A stretch of DNA of 64,000 nt from JAGQKC01 sp965223675 (GCA_965223675.1 OZ245013.1:3658001-3722000); one strand, 5' to 3'. Shown: positions 42,695 to 52,279, numbered from the stretch's first letter. Numbers and translations: made by a program. The notes: a model not told the origin generated them from the sequence alone.

Positions 42695-43852
42695 TTCTGA
42701 ACTTGGGGTGACTCTGTAAACAGTTCCGCCAAAGCCGAGCACATACAATTCCCCATCTTCATCTTCGCCAAATGACGGAATCTGTAAATCCGTATCAAGA
42801 AGGACTTGATACGATCCGTTGACATATCCAAAGATTTCTCCACTACAAAAGTCTGCAAATACGTAAGTGCCTTGTAGATCTGGGATCTTGTTCCCTCGAT
42901 ACACATATCCCCCCGTGACGGAACAGCGGCCCTTGCCGTTCTGATATTCGATGACGGGCAACGTGAGAGGTTTTGAGCCCTGACAGTCTTGCTTTGGATG
43001 AAAACAATGTTTTCCTTCCATGAATCGCCAACCGTGATTTTCGCCATTCTTGACAATCGAGACTTCTTCCCAGGAATTTTGTCCCACATCACCGACCCAT
43101 AACGTGTGGGTTTGACGATCAAACGAAAAACGCCAGGGGTTTCGAAAACCGGTGGCGTAAATCTCCGGTCGTCCTCCGCTTTTCGCGAATGGGTTATCGG
43201 GAGGGATCCCATAGGGATCACCTTGGTCAATGTCAATTCGCAGAATTTTGCCGAGCAATTCTTGGGAGTTTTGTCCGCGATCTTCGGGATCGCCGCCTGC
43301 CCCACCGTCCCCCATGCCTATATAGAGAAATCCGTCAGGGCCGAAGGCGACCATGCCACCATTGTGATTCCCATAGGGTTGCGGCATGACCAAAAGGATT
43401 TTCTGATTCGTTTCTGACCTTTGAGGGTTTGGAGACCGGTGCAATTCAGCAATGACGGTTGCACCATCCTGTTTTCGCGTGTAATTGATGAAATACCGTC
43501 CGTTTTTCGAATAGTCTTGGTGGAAAGCTAAGCCGAGTAATCCTCGTTCTCCACGCGTGGCGAGCAGAGTGGAAATATCAAGAAATGGTTTGGGAAGAAG
43601 CTGCCCTTTGTCTATAATGAAGATTTTTCCGAATTTTTCTACGACAAACAGACGACCGCTTCCATCTCCTGCATGGGTGAGAAAGAGGGGTTTGGTTAGA
43701 TCCCCTGATGAGATTGGAGATAGGGAAAATGCGGAATGAGATGCAGAAGGGGTCGCAGAGAGGGCTATGGTTATTGGTGTATCCGCTACATAAAAAATAA
43801 GGAGAAAGGCTAGTCCGCAGAAGAGTCGTTGATTTCGGAAAACTTGGCTCAT
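42674..43852 (-). CDS. PQQ-dependent aldose sugar dehydrogenase (GSDH family)
   Basis: The 392-residue exported protein has a signal peptide of about 31 residues and a six-bladed beta-propeller. FGKIFIIDKG, GERGLLGLAFHQDY, GNHNGGMVAFGPDGFLYIGMGDGG and GDVGQNSWEEV are the signature stretches of the glucose/sorbosone dehydrogenase family (soluble Asd/YliI type), including the PQQ- and calcium-binding His and Asp. It would oxidise sugars in the periplasm if PQQ is available. Near the C-terminus Cys residues (HCFHPKQDC, GRCSVTGG) probably form disulfides. Confidence 0.9.
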   Translation of the reverse strand: MSQVFRNQRLFCGLAFLLIFYVADTPITIALSATPSASHSAFSLSPISSGDLTKPLFLTHAGDGSGRLFVVEKFGKIFIIDKGQLLPKPFLDISTLLATRGERGLLGLAFHQDYSKNGRYFINYTRKQDGATVIAELHRSPNPQRSETNQKILLVMPQPYGNHNGGMVAFGPDGFLYIGMGDGGAGGDPEDRGQNSQELLGKILRIDIDQGDPYGIPPDNPFAKSGGRPEIYATGFRNPWRFSFDRQTHTLWVGDVGQNSWEEVSIVKNGENHGWRFMEGKHCFHPKQDCQGSKPLTLPVIEYQNGKGRCSVTGGYVYRGNKIPDLQGTYVFADFCSGEIFGYVNGSYQVLLDTDLQIPSFGEDEDGELYVLGFGGTVYRVTPSSESSGFKK

Positions 43853-43942
43853 CGTGAATCTCGTTTCAGGATTGCGTACCGAAAGATTCGCTTGTTATAA
43901 AAAGGCAGATAGAAAAATCTTTAAACCTTCGACAGGACAATC

Positions 43943-44137
43943 ATGATCCTCAAATACGAAAATGACATTTTAGATGAAGAAAAGTCTGGTGGCCATTTTT
44001 ACCATGTCTGCCATGGGCGGGTCCAGGAAAAGGAATTACTCGTTCCGCCACCGGACCAACCGTATGAATGTCCAGATTGTGGCATTGATCTCGAACAGGA
44101 AGACTTTTTGCTCGCCCAACGGCGTGGATGGTCTTGA
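43943..44137 (+). CDS. Small zinc-ribbon-like protein
   Basis: The 64-residue protein is acidic and ends in CPDCGIDLEQEDFLLAQRRGWS. One CxxC pair (residues 43-46) is clear, and His/Cys in YHVCHGR (about 20-25) could complete a zinc site. I recognise no named family. It starts with ATG after GACAGGACA, a weak ribosome-binding site. A second small zinc-ribbon gene follows 112 bp later, and a heptamer repeat fills the space between. Confidence 0.65.
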   Translation: MILKYENDILDEEKSGGHFYHVCHGRVQEKELLVPPPDQPYECPDCGIDLEQEDFLLAQRRGWS

Positions 44138-44139
44138 AT

Positions 44140-44226
44140 TCGTTGCTCGTATCTGATCGCTCGTATCTCGTGAAACATTCTCTTAGTCTTTGACGAAATA
44201 CGAGCAACGAACGACGAGATACGAAC
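44140..44226. repeat. Heptamer-based repeats in inverted orientation
   Basis: The first part (44140-44172) contains GCTCGTATC units and the second (44191-44226) the complementary GATACGAGC-type units, so the region forms an imperfect inverted repeat. The units are the same heptamers as at 11615-11646. It lies between two small same-strand genes. Confidence 0.72.
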
Positions 44227-44249
44227 CAATTGAGTGTGAAGGAGATAAG

Positions 44250-44459
44250 ATGCCTGGAAGTGTAGGGCGAAAGACGGTAAGAGTCATGCGAGGGTTGATG
44301 ATGTTGTGCCCAGTTTGTTTTGACTCTGTTCATGAAGAGAAGCTTGTTGATGAGAAAAACTATGTGGAAGATCATGAAGCGTTGTTTGATGTGATTTGCC
44401 CAGGATGCGAAGACATTAACCGGCCTCTCGTTGATGATATGCTTGGTAGTTCAGAATAG
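44250..44459 (+). CDS. Small double-CxxC protein
   Basis: The 69-residue protein has two cysteine pairs, CPVCFDSVHEEKL (about residue 20) and CPGCEDINRP (about 50), spaced as in a zinc ribbon. The start at 44250 is backed by GAAGGAG; the longer frame is not. Function is unknown; such proteins may bind nucleic acid or serve as adaptors. Confidence 0.72.
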   Translation: MPGSVGRKTVRVMRGLMMLCPVCFDSVHEEKLVDEKNYVEDHEALFDVICPGCEDINRPLVDDMLGSSE

Positions 44460-44708
44460 TCTCTCCTCTTCATTACCTTCAAAAATATCTTTTTTGCGTC
44501 GGCCTAAATCTGGTTTTTTGAATTGTGTTCAATCAACAGCATTGCGTTGATAAAGAATTGAAAACCATAAAATTTTTCAATTCCAGCTCGCGGAGTCTTC
44601 ACTTCCTTCTCAGTACTAACCACGCATATCGCTACAGTTTCTCCACTAACTGACCGAAAAAAACTATAGGCGCAGAAGTTAGACCAACCTATACAGAGGA
44701 GGTGCCCC

Positions 44709-45164
44709 ATGAAAGGCTCCTTTCCTTTTTCTACAAGGTCTGTTGTATTAGTGGGAATGATTTCCCTGCTTGCTGTCTCACCACTTGCATCCTTTGCCTG
44801 CCTCGATGTTCCCAATCCCGAAGAATTCGAAATTGATCTACCTGCGGAGAGTCAGCTTTTGCCGAATGGCATGATGGTGGTCGTCTACAGTGATTTAAGA
44901 GGAGAGCATCGCACGCATGTCACAATCCATCGTGTCCTCAGAGTATTACCTGGCCGGCATCCATCATTGCCTGAATTACGTGATCCTCAGGTGAAGGTCA
45001 TGGAAACTGATGGAACGATCGGCCCTATGACATACCTTCTAAAAGCCCATGCGCTTTACTATGGAGAAGGGAAAGATGCTTTGGGGTTTCCTAAAAAATC
45101 ATGGATTGATCCAAAAGAAGACGGACTCAATGGGAATGAGCATCTTGCTTACATGGCTGGGTAA
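44709..45164 (+). CDS. Exported protein of unknown function
   Basis: The 151-residue protein has a signal peptide of about 31 residues (VLVGMISLLAVSPLASFAC). The mature part, from CLDVPNPEEF, contains beta-rich sequence and a long loop (LRVLPGRHPSLPELRD). The ribosome-binding site GAGGAGGTG is strong, suggesting high expression. The Cys after the cleavage site is not in a standard lipobox. No family is recognised. Confidence 0.72.
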   Translation: MKGSFPFSTRSVVLVGMISLLAVSPLASFACLDVPNPEEFEIDLPAESQLLPNGMMVVVYSDLRGEHRTHVTIHRVLRVLPGRHPSLPELRDPQVKVMETDGTIGPMTYLLKAHALYYGEGKDALGFPKKSWIDPKEDGLNGNEHLAYMAG

Positions 45165-45547
45165 CGAAATCTAGATCGAGCGTTAACGACCAGTCTCCGG
45201 TCAGGTAAAAAAATCTTCTGTGACGATTTTGTGCTGGCTACGGAATAGAGGTCGCTTTCCTCCATCGTCATGCGTTGCCCCATGGGCTTTGTGATGACAT
45301 CAAATATACACAACGCGACAATGCGGACTCCGTTAGGGGAAGAATGACTCACGTCACTTCCGTAACCTGCATAATTGACTACTCACCATTTGTTTCCCCT
45401 TGTATATAAAGCGCAACGAGTTTCTGGCCGAATAGAGATGCTGATTTGATGCGAATCCTCCTTCTCACAAGAAGGTGGGAAGAACATTTCTCGAACGATT
45501 CAGGAAATGGAAATCGTGCTTTGATTCACTAGCGACGAACGACGTTA
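45165..45547. other. Intergenic region between convergent genes
   Basis: No gene is supported in these 383 bp; a reverse frame at 45149-45352 lacks a ribosome-binding site and family resemblance. The last bases (45531-45544, AGCGACGAACGACG) belong to the heptamer repeat set. Confidence 0.5.
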
Positions 45548-45775
45548 TTAATTGAGCGAACAGGCCCCAGGACCTCGTGGATCACCGCAAGAACCGCAAG
45601 CCCCCGGTCCACCCTCCAGAGCATACCCACCCTCACTTCCACCGACGGCAAAGGCTGACAGTTGTTTTTCTAAGTTAGTCGCTTGGCACTTAGGGCATTC
45701 AGGTACCATAGATCCCTGGACAATGGAATCGAAATGGTGAGAACATTCTTGACAGATATACGAAAAAATTGGCAT
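45548..45775 (-). CDS. FmdB-type zinc-ribbon protein
   Basis: This 75-residue protein begins MPIFSYICQECSHHFDSIVQ and has a second pair ECPKCQ (about residue 32), the FmdB/CxxC regulatory-domain pattern. The C-terminal glycine-rich tail carries two more cysteines (GACGSCGDPRGPGAC). It probably binds zinc; proteins of this family are of uncertain function. AGGAGGT precedes the ATG. Confidence 0.85.
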   Translation of the reverse strand: MPIFSYICQECSHHFDSIVQGSMVPECPKCQATNLEKQLSAFAVGGSEGGYALEGGPGACGSCGDPRGPGACSLN

Positions 45776-45897
45776 GAGATCTAGACCTCCTTTTTTCTAC
45801 ATGGTAAGACATTATAGGTGAGAATTTTCGTGCCTGACAATATCTGAAACGACAAAAGATTTGAAGAGAATTCGCATAAGATAAAAGGAATCAGATT

Positions 45898-46158
45898 ATG
45901 TATCATGAAGAGAAAACGTTTACGGTGTCCTTTTGCTTAGAAGCACATTTTCCTGATGATTATGAAGGCGACGATGATGAGCAGGCATGGCTTCATGATT
46001 GGGAGACGCGAGTGATGCCGGATGTTGTCAAAACAATCTTTACCTCCCTGAGAAAATATCCTTCTTGGTCTGCTCACGTGCGCAATCGGGGAATTGCGCC
46101 AACAGAAGCTCTTGAAATTGCATTAACCAAAGACTATACCAATCGCGATCAGAACTGA
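45898..46158 (+). CDS. Small acidic protein of unknown function
   Basis: The 86-residue protein has an acidic loop (DDYEGDDDEQAW, about residues 20-31) between two predicted alpha/beta parts. AAAAGGAATC precedes the ATG. It ends two bases before the start of the FG-GAP gene, so both may be one transcript. No family is recognised. Confidence 0.68.
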   Translation: MYHEEKTFTVSFCLEAHFPDDYEGDDDEQAWLHDWETRVMPDVVKTIFTSLRKYPSWSAHVRNRGIAPTEALEIALTKDYTNRDQN

Positions 46159-46160
46159 GT

Positions 46161-47663
46161 ATGCTCATGAGTTTTCGGATTTTTTTATTTACACGATGCC
46201 TATTGTGGGGAGTGTTGATCTTAGTAATTGCTGTGCCAGCCTTTTCCCAGAATCTTGTCTACACGCCTACCGCCAGTATGCCTGTTGGTCGAACTCCGCA
46301 ATCAATGACCACTGGAGATTTTAATCAAGATGGATTTCTCGATTTAGCGACGGTGAATAGTACATCAGATGACGTGTCCATTTTATTAAGTAATGGAAAT
46401 GGCACATTTCGATCAGCTGTGTCTTTCGGTGTGGGGAAAATTCCTATGGCTGTAGCAACCAAAGACCTGAATCAAGATGATGCTTTAGATCTCGTCGTTG
46501 CCACGAGTGGGTCGGACCAGATTGTGGTGTTCAAAGGGTTTGGTAATGGACTCTTTGAAAAGACTGTGAGTTATCCATCGGGAAAGGGAACCACGTTTGT
46601 GGCGTTGCAGGATATCGATGGCAACGGTAGCGTCGATATTGTGACGGCAAATAGTGGACGGTTTGGATACTACCCACCGTTCAGTGTGTCGGTATTGTTT
46701 AACGACGGATCTGGGAAATTTGGAGAGCCGACGTTCTATGAAACAGATGGGCGTAATGGCATGTTTCCCACGGGAGTCTATGTCCATGATCTGACTGGGG
46801 ATGGTCAAGCGGATGTGGCGGTTACGTGGAGTCAGCCAAGTTGGCGCACACCCAACGGAATGATTTCCTTGTTGGAGAACCAAGGCCGGGGAAAGTTGGC
46901 GTTGAAAGATGAAATCAGAGCGGGAATGACGTTAAGCGCAGTCACAGGAGCAGATTTGAATCGCGATGGGCGAGGTGATTTGGTCGTGACGAGCGTGTTT
47001 AGTGATAGTGTGATTGTTCTGTTGCAGGATGATATGGGCCACTTTGTCAATCGAGGATCAATCAAGGTGGGCTTTAGTCCGGTTTCAGTGACTGTGCGTG
47101 ATTTAAATGGGGATGATGAATTAGATCTGGTTGTGACCAATCGAGATTCTGATAGCGTGTCAGTTTTTCTCGGAAGAGGAGTGGCAACATTTCACAAAGC
47201 TGGACATTTCTCGGTCGGAGCAGCGCCATCAGCATTGGTCGTGGAGGATTTTGATTTGGACGAGTTACCAGACCTTGTGACTGCAGATAGCAGTTCAGAT
47301 GCGATCTCGGTGCTTCTCAGTGGCGATGGGGCCATTCCGCTCGCACGACTGAGCACGGACTCCGTCGAGTTTAAAGCCGACAGGGAGCTTACTGTTGCTC
47401 GAGAACATACCGTACGACTCTCCAATATAGGACTTGGACCACTTGAGGTCATGAATGTCGAATTAGTTGGACGAAATCCTGAAGCCTTTTCGCTTACGAA
47501 GAACCAATGCGAGAAAGCTACACTCACGACAGGTACGTCATGTACAATGCAAATTGTCTTCACAGCTGTGTCTCAAGGTCGTCATACCGCGATGATACGA
47601 GTTTTAGACAATAGTAGCGGAAGCCCAAGAGTCGTGGTGCTGAAAGGTACGTATAAAGGATAG
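46161..47663 (+). CDS. Exported FG-GAP/VCBS repeat protein with C-terminal Ig-like domain
   Basis: The 500-residue protein has a signal peptide of about 29 residues and about seven FG-GAP/VCBS-type blades, each with a D-x-N/D-x-D/N-G calcium loop such as DFNQDGFLDLATVN, DLNQDDALDLVVAT and DIDGNGSVDIVTAN. The blades should form a beta-propeller (residues 35-395). The end (about 400-500) is an Ig-like domain of the choice-of-anchor D type, with CEKATLTTGTSC as a likely disulfide. It probably acts at the cell surface or is secreted. The ligand is unknown. Confidence 0.85.
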   Translation: MLMSFRIFLFTRCLLWGVLILVIAVPAFSQNLVYTPTASMPVGRTPQSMTTGDFNQDGFLDLATVNSTSDDVSILLSNGNGTFRSAVSFGVGKIPMAVATKDLNQDDALDLVVATSGSDQIVVFKGFGNGLFEKTVSYPSGKGTTFVALQDIDGNGSVDIVTANSGRFGYYPPFSVSVLFNDGSGKFGEPTFYETDGRNGMFPTGVYVHDLTGDGQADVAVTWSQPSWRTPNGMISLLENQGRGKLALKDEIRAGMTLSAVTGADLNRDGRGDLVVTSVFSDSVIVLLQDDMGHFVNRGSIKVGFSPVSVTVRDLNGDDELDLVVTNRDSDSVSVFLGRGVATFHKAGHFSVGAAPSALVVEDFDLDELPDLVTADSSSDAISVLLSGDGAIPLARLSTDSVEFKADRELTVAREHTVRLSNIGLGPLEVMNVELVGRNPEAFSLTKNQCEKATLTTGTSCTMQIVFTAVSQGRHTAMIRVLDNSSGSPRVVVLKGTYKG

Positions 47664-47789
47664 GCAATTTCCAAAAAAGACATGTGATAGACAATCCTTC
47701 CTCGTAGGCCTTTTCTCGCTTTTTCCCCAGCTACATTTTAAATTCGCAACTGTTTGCATTAAACTTGGGACACGACACTTTAGACTTGT

Positions 47790-48276
47790 CTAGCGGACAT
47801 GGCTTCGGCCACGATAGTTGGGTGCGAGTGGGACCTCTGATATTGGTTCTATGATGAGAGGCATAAACCTTTTACATTGTTTTTGCAGGTATCCTAGAAC
47901 ACGATACAGCAAAGTTCATCGGCAGATGATGTAACTTCTCAGTTCGAGAAAGGTATTGCCAGTAGAATGATTGTATTACCGGTGCTAGGGTACGGTACAG
48001 GGTTGTCACATTCGGATAGATTACTTGTCTTTCGTTGATGAGCAACAACCCATGTTGAAGGTCTTGATTATAGGTACCCTAGAGGCCACGATAGTTCTGT
48101 GCGAGTAGTGTCATTGGTGCTCGTTCTTTGTCGCGGATTGTAACCACATGATGTGGGAATTACAGGTGTCCACGGACACGATAGTTCGATGCTAGACTTG
48201 CCATGAATTTTAGATTTTTGTTGAGAGCCATGACATTCTGATGTCGCAATTACAGGTGTCCGTGTGCAACGAATTG
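47790..48276. repeat. Tandem array of a ~92-bp repeat (array 1, about six units)
   Basis: Six cores recur with anchors (ACGATAG or variant) at 47811, 47901, 47992, 48088, 48178 and 48269, so spacing is 90-96 bp. The best core reads TTACAGGTGTCC-AC-GGACACGATAG (48161-48184), whose central GTGTCC/GGACAC is an inverted repeat. The sequence between cores is not conserved. The last core is incomplete at its right side and contains the hyuA start. A second array is at 59621-60018. Confidence 0.82.
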
Positions 48277-50261
48277 GCATAGACATTGGGGGAACGTTTA
48301 CGGACTTTGTCGTCTATGACGACATTGATGGATCAGTGCGAAGTTTTAAGTGTCTTTCGACTCCATCTACCCCGGAAGTTGCTGTTCTTGAGGGGTTGAA
48401 AATGATTCCTGATCCAGGATCACGAGTCATCGTCCACGGATCAACCGTGGCAACGAATGCGCTCCTTGAGCGCAAGGGATCATTGACTGCCTTAGTGACC
48501 AGCAATGGGTTTCGAGACATGTTGTTGATTGGGCGACAAACTCGTGATCACTTATATGACTTATTGCCTGACATACCCGTTCCGCTCATCCCATCCAACA
48601 GATGCTTTGAAGTGACTGAACGCGTAGATTATCGAGGAAGAGTCGTGACTCCTCTTGATCTGACCGAAGTTGAAAAGATTATTCAAACTCTTCGGCAACA
48701 ACTTATAAAATCCGTGGCTGTAAGTTTCTTGTTTTCTTTCGTTTTTCCTGATCACGAACGCATGGTTGCCGACCGTCTTCGAGATGCTGGGTTTTTTGTG
48801 ACCGCCTCCCATGAGTTAATTCCGGAGTTCCGTGAATACGAGCGCACAAGCACAACGGTTATCAATTCGTATGTCTCTCCGGTTCTTGACCGCTATCTTG
48901 CACGAGTACAGCATCAGATCGGAGTTACTGATTTCCATATTTTGCAATCCAATGGTGGAAGACTTTCAGTGCAGCAAGCTCGAGGGCAAGGCATACGTTC
49001 TATTCTATCAGGTCCGGCAGGAGGGGTCGTTGGAGCCAGATACATGGCCAAACTCGCAGGTTATGAAAATCTTATTACATTTGATATGGGTGGGACATCG
49101 ACAGATGTTTCTTTAGTGACAGATCACCTCAACGTCACGAATGAGGCGAAAGTTGGAGGATTGCCGATTCGAATACCCGTCATCGATATTCATACAGTTG
49201 GCTCGGGCGGCGGATCTATTGCGTACCGTGATGTGGGTGGGGGACTTCGAGTTGGGCCACAGAGTGCAGGCGCAGATCCAGGTCCTGTCTGCTATGGGCG
49301 TGGAGGGAATCAGCCAACGGTAACTGATGCCAACCTCATGCTCGGTCGGCTTCCTCAAGACGGTTTTTGGGATGGCACGATGACATTGGATCATGCCAAA
49401 ACCGCAGAATGTTTGAATGGATTAACAAAAAAGCTTTCACTTCCTCAACCGTCTGGACTCGACCAGAGACAGGCCATGGCTCTTGGGATTGTGCAGGTCG
49501 TCAACGCCCATATGGAGCATGCTATGCGAGTGATTTCTGTGGAACGTGGGCACGACCCGAGGGATTGCACCTTAGTTTCCTTTGGTGGAGCGGGTGGACT
49601 GCACGCATGTGACTTGGCGAGGCAACTCGCTATTCCCAGAGTCTTGATTTCTCCCAAGGCTTCGACTCTCTCCGCGCTGGGGATGCTCACGTCAGATGTA
49701 AAGATGGATTACGTTCAGACCTTAATGATATCGGCCAAGGTGCCTTATGAAGAGCTTGAAAGTCGAGCGCAACCTCTTGTCGAACAAGGGGTAGAGGATA
49801 TCAGGCGTCAGGGCATAGAAGCCGATGACATTGAGGTGATTCGTGAGTTGGATATGAGATATGTAGGCCAGTCCTATGAGTTGTGTGTTCCATTCACCTC
49901 TGACTTTCGAGCACAGTTCGACTTGCTTCATGAGCAACGTTATGGTTTTTGCCACAAAGAGGCGCAAGTCGAAATCGTGAATGTACGAATTCAGGCTGTA
50001 GGTACAGTGATGCCTCCTTCGTTTCCGTATTGTGAAGAAAAATCTTCTGACGCCAGTGAGGCTCTCTGGTGCCGTCGACCCATGGTACTTCAAGAGGAGG
50101 TGGAAGATGTCCCTCATTATCGTGGAGCATCTTTGCATGCAGGGCATCGAATTGATGGCCCATCCATTGTTCTGCAAGAGGATACGACTATTTATCTGGG
50201 ACCGACTGATTCGGCTGTCGTTGATCACTTTCGAAATCTTCTGGTCGCTATTGGAGTATAA
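48264..50261 (+). CDS. hyuA: Hydantoinase/oxoprolinase family subunit A (HyuA)
   Basis: The 665-residue subunit has the N-terminal ATP-binding fold (RIGIDIGGTFTDFVVYD), the central GGTSTDVSLV and GSGGGSIAYRD stretches and the conserved SFGGAGGLHACDLA. With HyuB it performs ATP-dependent opening of hydantoins or 5-oxoproline-type rings, or acts as a carboxylase-like enzyme; the actual substrate is not visible. The GTG start lies inside the last 92-bp repeat core, whose AGGTG sits five bases upstream in ribosome-binding position. It is followed by hyuB after two bases. Confidence 0.93.
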   Translation: MQRIGIDIGGTFTDFVVYDDIDGSVRSFKCLSTPSTPEVAVLEGLKMIPDPGSRVIVHGSTVATNALLERKGSLTALVTSNGFRDMLLIGRQTRDHLYDLLPDIPVPLIPSNRCFEVTERVDYRGRVVTPLDLTEVEKIIQTLRQQLIKSVAVSFLFSFVFPDHERMVADRLRDAGFFVTASHELIPEFREYERTSTTVINSYVSPVLDRYLARVQHQIGVTDFHILQSNGGRLSVQQARGQGIRSILSGPAGGVVGARYMAKLAGYENLITFDMGGTSTDVSLVTDHLNVTNEAKVGGLPIRIPVIDIHTVGSGGGSIAYRDVGGGLRVGPQSAGADPGPVCYGRGGNQPTVTDANLMLGRLPQDGFWDGTMTLDHAKTAECLNGLTKKLSLPQPSGLDQRQAMALGIVQVVNAHMEHAMRVISVERGHDPRDCTLVSFGGAGGLHACDLARQLAIPRVLISPKASTLSALGMLTSDVKMDYVQTLMISAKVPYEELESRAQPLVEQGVEDIRRQGIEADDIEVIRELDMRYVGQSYELCVPFTSDFRAQFDLLHEQRYGFCHKEAQVEIVNVRIQAVGTVMPPSFPYCEEKSSDASEALWCRRPMVLQEEVEDVPHYRGASLHAGHRIDGPSIVLQEDTTIYLGPTDSAVVDHFRNLLVAIGV

Positions 50262-50263
50262 GA

Positions 50264-51853
50264 GTGGATGATCCTATTCGGATTGAAGTCATGAAACATC
50301 TTTTTGTGTCGATAGCCGAGGAAATGGGTGTGCGATTACAACGAGCGGCCTATTCTCCAAACATCAAGGAGCGATGTGATTTTTCTTGTGCCGTATTCGA
50401 TGCCAATGGTTTACTCGTTGCACAGGCAGCCCATATTCCCGTGCATCTCGGAGCTATGCCGCTTTCGGTTCAGGCGTGTATACAGACTCTCGACTTCTCA
50501 CATGGGGATGTCGCTATGGTGAATGATCCCTATCGGGGAGGTACACACCTTCCTGATATTACGATGGTTTCGCCCATCTATGTGTCAAAGAATGCCGAGA
50601 AAAAGCTTATGGGGTTTGTCGCCAACCGTGCGCATCATGCAGATGTGGGTGGTATGTCCGCTGGATCGATGCCGATGTCAGAGGAGCTGTATCAAGAAGG
50701 AGTCATTATCCCTCCTATCAAACTAGTCCAGGATGGAAGGATCAATCAAGCTGTCTGGGATTTATTTTTGGCTAATGTTCGTACGCCTATAGAGCGAGCA
50801 GGGGATCTTTATGCGCAATTGGCTGCCAATCGAATCGGGGTAGAACGCATGCAAGGCTTCATGCAGCGATACGGCTCGGATCAAGTCAGTCAAGACATGA
50901 ACGCGTTAATCCAATACGGGGAACGCATGACTCGTCAGCTTATCGTGGAATTGCCTGACGGACAGTATTGTTTTGAGGATCGACTGGATGATGATGCAAT
51001 CACCTCTGATCCTGTGACTATCAAGGCCACAGTCACGATTGCTGGAGATGAGCTGACGGTTGATTTTATGGGGACGGACCTTCAGCGCAAAGGAAGTATC
51101 AACGCAGTCTACCCAATTACATTATCAGCTACCGTGTATGTATTTCGTTGCCTCCTTGGGCTGGATATTCCAGCGAACAGTGGGTGCATGAGGCCCATTC
51201 ATGTCGTGGCTCCGAAGGGTACAGTCGTCAATGCCCGGTCTCCTGCGGCCGTGGCCGGTGGAAATGTTGAAACTTCGCAACGAATCGTTGATGTGCTATT
51301 AGGAGCCTTAGCGCAAGCCTGCCCCGAACGGATCCCGGCTGCTAGCCAAGGCACGATGAATAACATCGCGATTGGAGGATGGGATTCTGATCGACAGCAG
51401 CCGTTTGCCTATTATGAAACCATCGGTGGCGGTCTGGGGGCTCGGCCAACAGGAGACGGGATCAGCGCGAAACATTCACACATGACGAATACCATGAATA
51501 CGCCGATCGAAGCGCTGGAATATGTCTATCCATTTCGGGTCACGCGCTATGAAGTGCGGAGAAAATCCGGCGGGTTAGGTAAATTTCAGGGAGGTGATGG
51601 CATTCGCCGAGAGTATGAGTTTTTAAAGGCAGCCGACGTCACGATTCTCTCCGATAGACGTAAGGAAGGACCTTATGGGCTTGCGGGAGGTCAGTCAGGT
51701 CAGCCAGGAAGAAATCAATTGCAAAGTGATTCGAAGTCTCGAGAGTTGCCCGGCAAATGTCGCGTTGACGTTCACGTGGGTGATATTCTCACCATTGAAA
51801 CCCCTGGTGGGGGAGGATATGGGATTAAAGGTAAAAGTAAAAATGCAAAATAA
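50264..51853 (+). CDS. hyuB: Hydantoinase/oxoprolinase family subunit B (HyuB)
   Basis: This 529-residue partner of HyuA carries the characteristic VNDPYRGGTHLPDITMVSP (about residue 86), NRAHHADVGG (about 123), AVAGGNVETSQRIVD and GGGLGARPTGDG regions, with His residues likely to bind a metal. It starts with ATG two bases after hyuA, and forms the complex in the cytoplasm. Its end is Gly-rich and Lys-rich (GGGYGIKGKSKNAK), as in relatives. Confidence 0.94.
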   Translation: MDDPIRIEVMKHLFVSIAEEMGVRLQRAAYSPNIKERCDFSCAVFDANGLLVAQAAHIPVHLGAMPLSVQACIQTLDFSHGDVAMVNDPYRGGTHLPDITMVSPIYVSKNAEKKLMGFVANRAHHADVGGMSAGSMPMSEELYQEGVIIPPIKLVQDGRINQAVWDLFLANVRTPIERAGDLYAQLAANRIGVERMQGFMQRYGSDQVSQDMNALIQYGERMTRQLIVELPDGQYCFEDRLDDDAITSDPVTIKATVTIAGDELTVDFMGTDLQRKGSINAVYPITLSATVYVFRCLLGLDIPANSGCMRPIHVVAPKGTVVNARSPAAVAGGNVETSQRIVDVLLGALAQACPERIPAASQGTMNNIAIGGWDSDRQQPFAYYETIGGGLGARPTGDGISAKHSHMTNTMNTPIEALEYVYPFRVTRYEVRRKSGGLGKFQGGDGIRREYEFLKAADVTILSDRRKEGPYGLAGGQSGQPGRNQLQSDSKSRELPGKCRVDVHVGDILTIETPGGGGYGIKGKSKNAK

Positions 51854-51894
51854 AAAATGTAAATAGAGATTTAGCTGGAGAAGGAGAGCGATTG

Positions 51895-52185
51895 ATGGGT
51901 GAGGAAAAGCAAAAAGTAACCGACCCTGAGCAGCTCACGCTGTTGTATGAGCGTTTCAAAGACGTTTGTCTGGTTGAGAAGGAAGTCTGGAAAGAAATCT
52001 ACATGCCGCGACAAGTCACCCCTGGTCAAGGCGCCATTCTGACCAATCAGCATGAACGCTACGAAGTGATCATTGATGATGAGGAAATTGAAGATACGCT
52101 CGACGCCAACATTCCACTTGGAGGCCAAGCTCTTGCCGCAGCGATTCAGGAGTATAAAGCCCACATTAGCTTTGTAAAAAAGTAA
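51895..52185 (+). CDS. Small conserved-type acidic protein downstream of hyuB
   Basis: The 96-residue protein is hydrophilic with a central IIDDEEIEDTLDANIP stretch. GGAGAAGGAG (51878-51887) supports the ATG at 51895. It follows hyuB by 41 bp on the same strand and may be co-transcribed. I do not recognise a family; a cytoplasmic role is likely as no signal sequence is present. Confidence 0.7.
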   Translation: MGEEKQKVTDPEQLTLLYERFKDVCLVEKEVWKEIYMPRQVTPGQGAILTNQHERYEVIIDDEEIEDTLDANIPLGGQALAAAIQEYKAHISFVKK

Positions 52186-52279
52186 AGGATTAATAATCTT
52201 ATATGAGAGGGTTTGTAAGAGTGGTCAAGACTTATCACGTATTAGAGTTAACGTTTTCCTCTTTAATAGACCCGCAACG

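Noticed and set aside
45149..45352. 67-codon reverse frame after the exported-protein gene
   Set aside because: No ribosome-binding site, no domain, and it overlaps the end of the supported forward gene.
47790..48276. CRISPR array
   Set aside because: Unit cores are diverged, spacing is about 92 bp with spacers near 65 bp, and there are no cas genes in the window.
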